Positions 1-6,873 of a stretch of 9,860 nucleotides of DNA are shown here, piece by piece. Below the pieces are notes generated by a model that was given only the letters and a program-made list of their open reading frames with translations, did not search any database and was not told the DNA's origin. Positions within the stretch are counted from its first letter, which is position 1. Every line of letters starts with the position of its first letter. The position numbers and the translations under genes were made by a program. Source of the DNA: Bacteroidota bacterium (GTDB lineage Bacteria; Bacteroidota; Bacteroidia; Bacteroidales; UBA10428); contig JAJUGM010000100.1 in the NCBI GenBank assembly GCA_029268165.1, positions 1-9,860 of the forward strand. The letters run 5' to 3'.

Positions 1-81
1 GGATATTTTAGTGCAACAAGGCTGATCGTATCCATCAACCAGTTCAAAACCACGATAGCAAGCAATACAGTCTGAGTTCAT
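1..81 (-). CDS. Possible 5' end of a Cys-rich protein running off the left edge (partial, uncertain)
   Basis: An ATG at 81-79 on the minus strand opens 27 codons without a stop to the window edge. The frame is open back to 111, where a TAA stop lies at 114-112. The peptide begins MNSDCIACYRGF and has cysteines at residues 5, 8, 22 and 23, so a CxxC pair followed by a CC pair. This spacing suggests disulfides or metal binding, but no family can be named. There is no signal peptide. Other frames are also open here: on the plus strand, positions 1-72 read 24 codons before a TGA at 73-75 and could instead be the tail of a gene entering from the left. The visible stretch is too short to choose, and the surrounding DNA looks repeat-like, so this may not be a gene. 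Confidence 0.25.
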   Translation of the reverse strand, partial: MNSDCIACYRGFELVDGYDQPCCTKIS

Positions 82-206
82 CGCAAAGTAAAGGCAGCTA
101 AAAGCAACTGGTTATTATAAACCGCCAACCTTGCTATCTGTTGTATTGCGCATGCCCGGCGAGCCGTAGTTTTTAGGGCAAACTGCCTGAGCCTTGACTT
201 TTTTTG

Positions 207-238
207 CATCCTTTTTTGTGTCAAGACAAAAAAGGATG
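207..238. repeat. Perfect 13-base inverted repeat (hairpin), likely dispersed intergenic element
   Basis: The arms CATCCTTTTTTGT (207-219) and ACAAAAAAGGATG (226-238) are exact reverse complements, separated by the 6-base loop GTCAAG. The loop is itself the reverse complement of CTTGAC at 193-198, just upstream, so a second, mutually exclusive stem can be drawn. Neither strand has a T-run directly after the stem, so it is not a standard intrinsic terminator. The T-rich/A-rich arms resemble intergenic repeat hairpins I recall from Bacteroidetes genomes, but that resemblance is unchecked. Confidence 0.75.
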
Positions 239-244
239 TGGGGT

Positions 245-261
245 ATGGGGCAAAGCCCCAT
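245..261. repeat. Short GC-rich hairpin next to the 13-base inverted repeat
   Basis: ATGGGGC (245-251), loop AAA, GCCCCAT (255-261) forms a perfect 7-base-pair stem. It lies 6 bases after the larger inverted repeat, so the two probably belong to one element. No T-run follows, which argues against a simple terminator. Confidence 0.65.
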
Positions 262-316
262 CACCATTCAATCCTAATCGTCAAAATTCCGTGAACAATT
301 ATTTTTATGCGCCCGA

Positions 317-334
317 ATGAATTTGTAAATTCAT
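317..334. repeat. 8-2-8 palindrome, possible operator or part of the repeat element
   Basis: ATGAATTT (317-324), spacer GT, AAATTCAT (327-334) is a perfect inverted repeat with a 2-base centre. CG at 314-315 and CG at 335-336 add two more complementary bases, with A316 unpaired. The geometry suits a dimeric DNA-binding protein. It lies about 135 bases before the start at 470, which is rather far for a repressor site. It could equally be part of the dispersed element to its left. Confidence 0.45.
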
Positions 335-469
335 CGTACTTGGGATTAAAGGTTAATTAGCTTTTGATTGACAAAAAGGTACCATGTATCCACGTTATGA
401 ATCGTTTGGCGTAAAATAACAAACAGCCTGATTCATCAATCCGTAAAATATAATATATAAGTAGGGTTA

Positions 470-1204
470 ATGTATATCAGACATAAGTTTATTTTCATTT
501 TGCCTGTTGTTTTTGCCTCATTAATATCTGGCTATTCTCAGGTTTCATTAATGGCATACCTTGATGCAGGTAAAAATGTAATTTTGTCTGATTCTTATGC
601 AAGCAGTTCCATTTTAGCATCATATACTTTCAGCAAGTTTGCCTTATCTCCGGGTGTTTCTTACATTTTTGAGGGGCATAAAGGCAGTCGTTTTGAAGGC
701 TGTTTGTTAAATGGTTCAAGGCAGCTCAATTTTTTCAGAAGGACTTTTGATATAGGTGCTTTCTATCTGCATCGTCCCTTGTCTGAAATAATTAAGGAAA
801 ATAACTGGGGAGTTTACGCTGAACACATCGGGAAACGTTTTGAAATACTTATTGGCAATCAGTTTCGTTATTACAGGCTTATTACCAGTGAGGATTTGCA
901 GGCTGAACTTAAACGCAAACCTGATATTATTTCTGAAAACTGGAACATAATCTATTCCTTTCATTACAGGATAATTAGCAATACTTCATGGCAGTTATCA
1001 GTGTCAGTAACAAATATGGATTATTTCATTATCGAACAGGAAACAAATCCTTTGTTTAATATAAAAGTATCATATAAATTCAGAAATAAAGTAATGCCTT
1101 ATATATCATACTGGCACCGTAAAGCCGGAATGTTTAACCTTAAGGCAAATCATTTCGGATATCATTTCAGATTGGGTTTGGAATGGGAATTATCAGCTTT
1201 TTAA
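470..1204 (+). CDS. Predicted outer-membrane beta-barrel protein of unknown function
   Basis: I do not recognise a named family. Residues 1-24 form a signal peptide: basic MYIRHK, a hydrophobic core FIFILPVVFASLISG, and a likely cut in GYS/Q giving the N-terminal glutamine common in Bacteroidota secreted proteins. The mature part of about 220 residues is built of short alternating polar/hydrophobic stretches rich in aromatic residues (for example FNIKVSYKF, MPYISYWHR, HFGYHFRLGLEWEL) with polar turns, the pattern of an outer-membrane barrel, and strand-like sequence continues to the C-terminus (WELSAF). By pattern about eight to ten strands are possible. The gene overlaps the downstream lipoprotein phosphoesterase gene by 22 bases, so the two are probably co-expressed and may work together in the outer membrane. 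The assignment as a barrel is inference from sequence pattern only. Confidence 0.7.
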   Translation: MYIRHKFIFILPVVFASLISGYSQVSLMAYLDAGKNVILSDSYASSSILASYTFSKFALSPGVSYIFEGHKGSRFEGCLLNGSRQLNFFRRTFDIGAFYLHRPLSEIIKENNWGVYAEHIGKRFEILIGNQFRYYRLITSEDLQAELKRKPDIISENWNIIYSFHYRIISNTSWQLSVSVTNMDYFIIEQETNPLFNIKVSYKFRNKVMPYISYWHRKAGMFNLKANHFGYHFRLGLEWELSAF

Positions 1205-2037
1205 TACGATGCGGCCTGATATATTTATTGATTTCAGGTATTTCCTGTTCAAAAGAGCTTGATTTCAAAGGCTTCTTTATTGAGGGAGTCAATATTGATG
1301 AGCGGTTTGGGCAGTCAATGTCATTTAATAGTCTTCAGGATAAGCCCGAAATACTGGTTAATGAAAGTGCCTACACTTTTTTAGCTGCCGGAGACCTTCA
1401 TGTAGGGACTACTCAGAATTTTGATTTATTACTGGAACGCGCTGACACTGCTGAATGTTCATTTTCTGTTCTGGCAGGTGACCTGACTACAGGAAATGAA
1501 GATGATTATATGGTTTTTAATGATCATTTGTCCACCAATGCTTCAGTTCCTTATTTTTTAACGGCAGGGAATCATGATCTGTATTTTGATGGTTGGAAGC
1601 ATTTTTACAGACTCTTCGGATCTTCAGTATATTCTTTTAGTGTAAAAACGCATTACGGGGCTGACTTGTTCATTATTCTTGACACAGGCAGTGGTACACT
1701 GGGTGATAAGCAACTGAAATGGCTGACTAATATCCTAAAGGAAAAAAGGCAAATGTATAATCATTGCATTGTAGCGACCCATGTAAATTTTTTCCGTGCA
1801 CGAAAGACCTCAAGTACGAATCTGCTTGTTGAGGAAGTTGGTTATCTGATTAATCTTTTTGCCGAAACCAACGTTAATATGGTTATTATGGGCCATGACC
1901 ATAACCGGGCCGTTGAAAAGTATGGCAGCACAGTATATGTGACATTGGATGCCCTAGAAGACGTGCATAAAACGCCTTCCTGTTTAAGGGTGACATGTGA
2001 AAGCGGATGTCTGAATTACCGGTTTGTTAATTTTTAG
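1183..2037 (+). CDS. Lipoprotein calcineurin-like metallophosphoesterase
   Basis: This is a two-metal phosphoesterase with the full set of family motifs in order: GDLHVG (D71, H73), AGD (D100), GNHD (N130, H131, D132), ATH (H200) and GHDH (H238, H240). These residues normally hold the metal pair and the phosphate ester. The substrate (nucleotide, phospholipid, phosphosugar or other) cannot be read from the sequence. The N-terminus is a lipoprotein signal: hydrophobic residues 3-20, then SGISC with C22 as the probable lipidated cysteine. SKELD follows, with some acidic residues after the cysteine, so surface exposure is possible but unproven. The ATG at 1183 lies inside the preceding gene. The next in-frame Met is residue 46, and starting there would remove the lipoprotein signal, which supports 1183. 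At 284 residues the domain is compact and seems complete. Confidence 0.88.
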   Translation: MGIISFLIRCGLIYLLISGISCSKELDFKGFFIEGVNIDERFGQSMSFNSLQDKPEILVNESAYTFLAAGDLHVGTTQNFDLLLERADTAECSFSVLAGDLTTGNEDDYMVFNDHLSTNASVPYFLTAGNHDLYFDGWKHFYRLFGSSVYSFSVKTHYGADLFIILDTGSGTLGDKQLKWLTNILKEKRQMYNHCIVATHVNFFRARKTSSTNLLVEEVGYLINLFAETNVNMVIMGHDHNRAVEKYGSTVYVTLDALEDVHKTPSCLRVTCESGCLNYRFVNF

Positions 2038-2059
2038 GCTGCTGAACTAATGCAAATAA

Positions 2060-3112
2060 TTATGCCAGTTGGAATATATCACCGCTTTCAGGGGCATATA
2101 CTGTAAAAGCATCGGGCAATATGCTTTTTGCCCATTTTATTAATTTGCGGCGACTCATCATCTCTTCTCCGTAATAATTATTGTCGTGATATCCGGAATA
2201 ATGAACCAGATTAATATTTCTGATTCCTGTTTTATTGAGGAAATCAGTAATTGTAAATGGTATGTTTTTATAATCGCGGTGCTGTTTCAGAAAATTTCTG
2301 AAATAATCTGTAAAAGAAGTGTCATCTGAGTTTTGTATTTGTTTTTCAACTAACTGTTTGAGGGGATTTTTCTTTTTCCAATCATTGGCATAATCTGGTA
2401 TTGCCTTTTTACCGGCAGGTTTTCCTGTAAAACTGATATGATTCGATTGCGGATAACCGAAGCGGTTTGAACAATCGATATAAAGAACCTGGGCTTTTGA
2501 AATTTCGGTATAATCTTCATCCCGGAGAAAAGGAAATACCAAATCGCCTGTAAATAATGCATGCGATGCTGAATGATCTTTCCTGTATTCAATGAGCAGC
2601 ATGACTGCACCAGGGGCGCTATCGCCATGATATACCGGAAAAGCGGTGACAGATAATCCATCAACTTCAGTTACAGAGGTCTTCACTCCAAGTCTTAGTT
2701 CACAAAACGATATAGCATGTTTTATATGCGGAATGGTTTGCAATACCTGCTGCCGGCACATTGTGGTGGCATACAGCGGAAGCTTTTTGCCTTTTGTTGT
2801 AAAACTACTGCTTTGTGCAATCCAGTCGAGGCCCAGTATGTGATCAAGATGTCCGTGTGTAAGTAAAACAGCTTCGGGGATGCGGTTCTCATTTCTGAGT
2901 AATACCGGCACAGTATTATGTCCCGCGTCAATGAGTATCTCCCATGCGATTTGTTTAGCCGAAAAAGCTTTTGTTTGGCATCCAATTATGGAAAAAGATG
3001 CGCTTCCCAGATCATCCCCGTCAAATCTGTTATAAAACGGATGTTCCTGTCCAAGAAAAACAGGCCATGCATTACCACAGCCATTAACCCTGATAAAAAC
3101 GCTTTTCGTCAT
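2060..3112 (-). CDS. PqqB-like metallo-beta-lactamase-fold hydrolase
   Basis: Residues 83-95 carry the metal motif THGHLDH (H86, H88, D90, H91). Further ligand candidates are H162 (PVYHGD), D190 (FTGD), H225 (SNHISF) and H304/H309 in HYSGYHD. The N-terminal segment VNGCGNAWPVFLG and the whole-chain layout resemble the PqqB branch of the fold and related Bacteroidetes proteins. There is no signal peptide, so it is probably cytoplasmic. No other pqq genes are visible, so a role in pyrroloquinoline quinone synthesis should not be assumed. The ATG overlaps the stop of the upstream peptidase gene by four bases (ATGA, 3112-3109), a strong sign of translational coupling. It is the last gene of the minus-strand unit, and its stop lies 22 bases from that of the convergent phosphoesterase gene. 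The fold is certain; the substrate is unknown. Confidence 0.85.
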   Translation of the reverse strand: MTKSVFIRVNGCGNAWPVFLGQEHPFYNRFDGDDLGSASFSIIGCQTKAFSAKQIAWEILIDAGHNTVPVLLRNENRIPEAVLLTHGHLDHILGLDWIAQSSSFTTKGKKLPLYATTMCRQQVLQTIPHIKHAISFCELRLGVKTSVTEVDGLSVTAFPVYHGDSAPGAVMLLIEYRKDHSASHALFTGDLVFPFLRDEDYTEISKAQVLYIDCSNRFGYPQSNHISFTGKPAGKKAIPDYANDWKKKNPLKQLVEKQIQNSDDTSFTDYFRNFLKQHRDYKNIPFTITDFLNKTGIRNINLVHYSGYHDNNYYGEEMMSRRKLIKWAKSILPDAFTVYAPESGDIFQLA

Positions 3113-5253
3113 TCAATACTGAGTTCGTTGATGAAATTCTTTGCACCGGCATATTTATCAATGATAAACAGGATATATCGGATATCTGTTACAATATTAC
3201 GGCATATTTCAGGGTCATACAAATAATCGCTGATGGTGCCTTCCCAGTTTCGGTCGAAATTAATTCCTATGAGTTTTCCTTCTGCATTAAGTACAGGGCT
3301 TCCGGAATTACCTCCTGATGTGTGATTTGAGGCAATAAAGCAAACCGGTATTGTTGAATCAACCCCATATTTTCCGAATTCTTTATTGATAATTAGTTCT
3401 TTAAGTTTCAGGGGAACATGAAAGTCAGGATTTTCCATATCTTCCTTCTCAAGAATGCCTTTCACTGTAGTCATATATTCATAATTCACTGCATCTGCAG
3501 GTTGGTATCCTTCGGCTTTTCCATATGATATTCTCATGGTGAAGTTAGCGTCGGGATAAAACCTGCGTATTGTATCGGCTGCCATCAGTACCTCAATATA
3601 ACGTCTGTACAACTGATCAAGTGCCATATCAAGGCTGTCGGCCGCCAAGAAGTATGGATAAAACAGATTCGAAAAAGACTGATAAAACTGCGAAGCAGGG
3701 TCGTTTACCAGCCTTTTACCCGATTTTTGCGATAATTGATGAATGGTGTTTTCAAGCCTTTCAGGATCGGCAAAAATGCTTTTTTCATACAAATTATCAA
3801 TATAGGCCGATATTTCTCCGTTATATTTGTTTTTTATTTCATCATAAATATCGGTATAGAAAGCCGGATTTACCGATTCAAAGTAAATCCTGAGCAATGA
3901 AGCCATAGTTCTGTTATCGATGTTTTTATTAAAAGAATTAAAGAAAACATCAGCCTTTTTCTGCATTTTTGACTTAATTTCTTCAATATCAGGTTTATCG
4001 GTATTTAATGCAGCCAGTGCATCGGTTACAAAACCAGAAGAAAACCTGATCATTTCAAAACTGTTTAGCAGTTCGTTTACCAGATCAAGCGCAATCATCA
4101 CATCCCTGTTCTTTTCATAATATTCAGCCAGTTCATTCAGTATGTCTGATTGATAAAATCTGAACGTGGTATCATGCTCTATGAGGTATTTCAGATAGTT
4201 TTCCTGAGTGATTTTGCGGGTTACAGCATCTGTTTTACTAACTCCCCTTATTACGCCAATCCACTTTTTCCATGAGTTGCTGATTCCCTGATATTTACCG
4301 GAGTACTTCAGTTTGTTTTCAGCACTTTTGCTCATTTCCTGAGCCAACAAAGCAAGTCTTTCTTCACGCATTTTAATTTTTGCAGGTAATATATCACTGG
4401 CAATCATTTTTAATCCGGCTGAATAAAGATATTCATCGGTGCGTCCCGGATAGCCCATTACCATGGTAAAATCGCCTTCATTGACTCCTTTTGTTGAAAT
4501 GGTCAGGTATTTTTTTGGCTTATACGGGACATTGTCGGGGCTATAATCGGCAGGCCTGTTGTCTTTTGAGGCATAAATTCTGAAAAGTGTAAAATCGGCA
4601 TTGTGCCGGGGCCATATCCAGTTGTCGGTTTCTCCGCCAAATTTACCAATAGTCAGCGGAGGTGCGCCTGCGAGCCTTATGTCTTTATATGTTTCATAAA
4701 TAAATAAATAGTATTCCTTCCCGAACCAGAATGATTCCACGCTGGCTTCATAATGTGTACCGCTTACAGCTTCGACTTCAATTTTCTTAATGTTATCCGA
4801 AATTATGGCGTATTGTTCCTTGTAATTCATGTCAGACCTTATACCGTTGGTTACTTTTTCACTAACGTCTTCAATACTTACTAGAAATGAAACCGTCAAT
4901 CCTTTGCAAGGCAGTTCCATATCACGTGAATAAGCCCAGAATCCCTGGGTCAGGTAATCATTCTCAACTGTGCTGTGCGACTGAATCTGGCCGAACGCAC
5001 AGTGATGATTGGTAATGAGTAAACCCTCAGGCGATATTACTTCGCCTGTGCAGCCTTTGCCAAACATAACAACAGCATCTTTAAGGCAGGCATTATTTAT
5101 GCTGTAAACATCAGCGGCTGAGAGCCTGAATCCGGCGTTCTGCATTTCCATAATATTAAGTTGTTCAAGTAACATAGGTAGCCATAAACCTTCACCGGCA
5201 AAAAGCCGATAATTCAGAAAGAATACTATGCTTAACGTAACAACTTTTCTCAT
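3109..5253 (-). CDS. S46-family dipeptidyl-peptidase, DPP11-like (Asp/Glu-specific predicted)
   Basis: This is a secreted serine exopeptidase that removes dipeptides from the N-termini of peptides, part of amino-acid feeding in Bacteroidota. Residues 1-20 are a signal peptide, and the mature start EGLWLP matches the family. The chymotrypsin-like catalytic residues are visible: H84 in TNHHCAFG, D220 in RHNADFTLFR and S650 in GGNSGSP. The central region, about 290-560, is the helical insert typical of S46. Eighteen residues after the serine lies R668 (NFDRNW). In Porphyromonas gingivalis DPP11 an arginine at this position (R673) selects Asp/Glu at P1, while DPP7 has glycine, so DPP11 specificity is predicted. 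The usual NHHCGY is NHHCAF here, a mild change beside the catalytic histidine. The length of 714 is normal. The gene starts 20 bases after maf ends and its stop overlaps the next start. Confidence 0.93.
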   Translation of the reverse strand: MRKVVTLSIVFFLNYRLFAGEGLWLPMLLEQLNIMEMQNAGFRLSAADVYSINNACLKDAVVMFGKGCTGEVISPEGLLITNHHCAFGQIQSHSTVENDYLTQGFWAYSRDMELPCKGLTVSFLVSIEDVSEKVTNGIRSDMNYKEQYAIISDNIKKIEVEAVSGTHYEASVESFWFGKEYYLFIYETYKDIRLAGAPPLTIGKFGGETDNWIWPRHNADFTLFRIYASKDNRPADYSPDNVPYKPKKYLTISTKGVNEGDFTMVMGYPGRTDEYLYSAGLKMIASDILPAKIKMREERLALLAQEMSKSAENKLKYSGKYQGISNSWKKWIGVIRGVSKTDAVTRKITQENYLKYLIEHDTTFRFYQSDILNELAEYYEKNRDVMIALDLVNELLNSFEMIRFSSGFVTDALAALNTDKPDIEEIKSKMQKKADVFFNSFNKNIDNRTMASLLRIYFESVNPAFYTDIYDEIKNKYNGEISAYIDNLYEKSIFADPERLENTIHQLSQKSGKRLVNDPASQFYQSFSNLFYPYFLAADSLDMALDQLYRRYIEVLMAADTIRRFYPDANFTMRISYGKAEGYQPADAVNYEYMTTVKGILEKEDMENPDFHVPLKLKELIINKEFGKYGVDSTIPVCFIASNHTSGGNSGSPVLNAEGKLIGINFDRNWEGTISDYLYDPEICRNIVTDIRYILFIIDKYAGAKNFINELSIE

Positions 5254-5273
5254 ATACCAAAAATTAACAATGA

Positions 5274-5870
5274 TTAACTTTCAATAAAATGTATCAAGGT
5301 ATTATAGAGCTTCTGCACGGGCAATCCCATTACATTAAAATAGGAACCCTCAATACGCTCAACACCTACGTACCCGATCCATTCCTGAATACCGTATGCT
5401 CCCGCTTTATCAACAGGGTTGAATGTGTCAACATAATAATTAATTTCTTCATCGGACAATTGCCTGAAAAATACCCTGGTTTCTGCAACAAACGAGGTTT
5501 CTTTTTTTAATGATTTAACACAAACACCGGTATAAACATAATGCATTCTGCCCGAAAGCTTCTGCAGCATCATTTTTGCTTCATCGCTATCCAGGGGCTT
5601 CCCGATAATTTCATTTTCAAGCCACACTATGGTATCGGCTGTAATTAATATGGTTTTATCCTGCAGTAATGAATGATAGTATTCAGCTTTTTTTCTTGCC
5701 AGATACAAAGGAATGGCATCAGCCATAATATCAGGAGGATATGATTCCTCAATATCATTGTATTCAGGTATGGTGAATTTTATACCCAGTTCACCAAGCA
5801 AAAATTGCCTGCGGGGCGAACGTGATGCCAGAATTATATTATAATTGTTTAGTTTCTCAATAGCAGTCAC
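5274..5870 (-). CDS. maf: Maf-family nucleoside triphosphate pyrophosphatase (dTTP/UTP type)
   Basis: This cytoplasmic enzyme cleaves non-canonical or excess nucleoside triphosphates to the monophosphate and pyrophosphate. The signature N-terminus is present: ILASRSPRRQFLL (residues 13-25) with S16, R17, R20 and R21 lining the phosphate site. ADT at 78-80 holds the likely catalytic D79, followed by GKP (90-92), DKAGAYGIQ (154-162) and IEGSYFNVMGLP (173-184). The KAGAYGIQ form is that of the YhdE/Maf subgroup acting on dTTP and UTP, as opposed to the YceF subgroup acting on m7GTP. Its length of 198 is normal. It starts 7 bases after the prenyltransferase stop and precedes the peptidase gene by 20 bases. 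There is no obvious functional link with its neighbours beyond conserved gene order. Confidence 0.93.
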   Translation of the reverse strand: MTAIEKLNNYNIILASRSPRRQFLLGELGIKFTIPEYNDIEESYPPDIMADAIPLYLARKKAEYYHSLLQDKTILITADTIVWLENEIIGKPLDSDEAKMMLQKLSGRMHYVYTGVCVKSLKKETSFVAETRVFFRQLSDEEINYYVDTFNPVDKAGAYGIQEWIGYVGVERIEGSYFNVMGLPVQKLYNTLIHFIES

Positions 5871-5877
5871 AACTGGT

Positions 5878-6873
5878 TTACTTTAAGTGATGCATCAGAT
5901 AATTTGCAAGTATTACATATAAAAGGCCAGTAATCATTATACCCTTTACCATGATGCTGGCTGTATGATATTTTTTTGCATTGTCAGCCTTCAAAATCAG
6001 AAATATAACAACAATAAGGGGCAAAATAAGGAAAATGCTTATGTAAGTAAGAGTAAATTTATCAGGAAGATATACCTTCCAGATCAGGATAAGCGTAAAG
6101 ACTGTTATAGCTATCAGGGTGATAATAATTGCTTTCGATACGCGCATACCAAGCAGAGCAGGTATGGTCTTACGGCCGAATGAAGTATCTCCTTTAATAT
6201 CTTCGGCATCTTTGATAATTTCACGAATCAGTGTCAGCATGAAGGCAAAGCATGAAAATCCGGCCACCCATTTGAAAATATACATCAGATTTATTTCCCG
6301 ATCCAGAATAAACTCATGATAATTCCTATATATCAATGGTAATTCAAAAAGCCAGACAAGCATGGGAATCATTCCGGTAATTATAGCAACAATCATATTG
6401 CCAATAAATGCCTGGCGCTTGTAAGTGGTTGAATAAAACCATAATATTCCGCTTCCTAAAATAAAAAAGAGGCTCAGGTATATGAAATGCACCAGATAGG
6501 CTACCAGTATGCCCAAAACAACTCCCAGTGCTGTTAATACAAGATGAATAGCCATGGTATTGCGGAGGCTGATGGAGCGACCCACTACAACTTCGTCAGG
6601 GTTATTAACCGTATCAATCTTCCGGTCGAAATAATCATTAATGGCATACCCTCCGGCAGTAATAAAAACTGTAGCGAGCACCAGTAAACTGAACTGCAGA
6701 CTGGTCATTTGTAGTGATAAACCGCTGATTTGTAATAACGGACTGATGAGCATCCAACGGATAAGCGACTGGGTAAGTATGATAATCAGCAGATTAGGTA
6801 ATCTTACCAGCTTACAGCATGTAATTATATTTCGGAAATTAATTACCATAAAAACGCCCCGTTTTTCATCCAT
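5878..6873 (-). CDS. UbiA-family prenyltransferase (prenylglycerol-phosphate type likely)
   Basis: This integral membrane enzyme moves a polyprenyl group from its diphosphate to an acceptor. Two Asp-rich motifs typical of UbiA proteins are present: NDYFDRKID (79-87) and DAEDIKGD (222-229), which bind Mg-diphosphate. About eight to nine hydrophobic segments follow one another (for example 24-36, 62-78, 110-128, 131-148, 157-176, 200-217, 247-266, 275-294, 309-326). Homologues in this gene context are usually annotated as geranylgeranylglycerol-phosphate geranylgeranyltransferase, an archaeal-type ether-lipid step. The acceptor cannot be proved here, and a quinone-pathway role (MenA-like) is the alternative. 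Two starts are possible: ATG at 6873, which overlaps kdsC by 31 bases, and ATG at 6849 (residue 9, MVINFRN), which overlaps by 7. The later start gives a more usual overlap and a shorter N-terminus, and I slightly favour it. Confidence 0.88.
   Translation of the reverse strand: MDEKRGVFMVINFRNIITCCKLVRLPNLLIIILTQSLIRWMLISPLLQISGLSLQMTSLQFSLLVLATVFITAGGYAINDYFDRKIDTVNNPDEVVVGRSISLRNTMAIHLVLTALGVVLGILVAYLVHFIYLSLFFILGSGILWFYSTTYKRQAFIGNMIVAIITGMIPMLVWLFELPLIYRNYHEFILDREINLMYIFKWVAGFSCFAFMLTLIREIIKDAEDIKGDTSFGRKTIPALLGMRVSKAIIITLIAITVFTLILIWKVYLPDKFTLTYISIFLILPLIVVIFLILKADNAKKYHTASIMVKGIMITGLLYVILANYLMHHLK

Larger units (their letters stand above)
82..469. other. Non-coding region rich in inverted repeats upstream of the plus-strand genes
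   Basis: No convincing reading frame is seen in this stretch of about 390 bases. It holds a perfect 13-base inverted repeat (207-238), a GC hairpin (245-261) and an 8-2-8 imperfect palindrome (317-334), each listed separately. Two weaker inverted pairs interleave with the left edge: AACCAGTT at 37-44 with AACTGGTT at 106-113, and GATAGCAAG at 54-62 with CTTGCTATC at 130-138. The promoter of the gene starting at 470 should lie in the right half. I could not find a good Bacteroidetes promoter (TTTG about 20 bases before TAnnTTTG). The nearest, TAGCTTTTG at 358-366, has one extra T and no good upstream partner. The sequence AAGTAGGG just before 470 could act as a weak ribosome binding site. Confidence 0.6.

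Noticed and set aside
154..179. Terminator-like GCCCGG...TTTTT stretch
   Set aside because: Only a 3-base-pair CGG/CCG stem with a 4-base loop can be drawn before the T-run at 170-174. This is too weak.
207..238. Intrinsic transcription terminator
   Set aside because: The hairpin is strong, but no T-run follows it on either strand, and the stem is AT-rich in the middle.
368..401. TTGACA at 368-373 as a sigma70 -35 box
   Set aside because: The nearest -10-like TATGAA (396-401) is 22 bases away, and Bacteroidota vegetative promoters use a different consensus.
2038..2059. Bidirectional terminator between the convergent genes
   Set aside because: The 22-base gap has no stable hairpin, only a weak, imperfect AT palindrome near 2052-2065.
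3570..3893. Plus-strand open frame of about 107 codons inside the peptidase gene
   Set aside because: It is antisense to a well-conserved coding region, has no recognisable family features, and its amino-acid make-up fits a shadow frame. Other short antisense frames across 2350-9722 were dismissed for the same reason.
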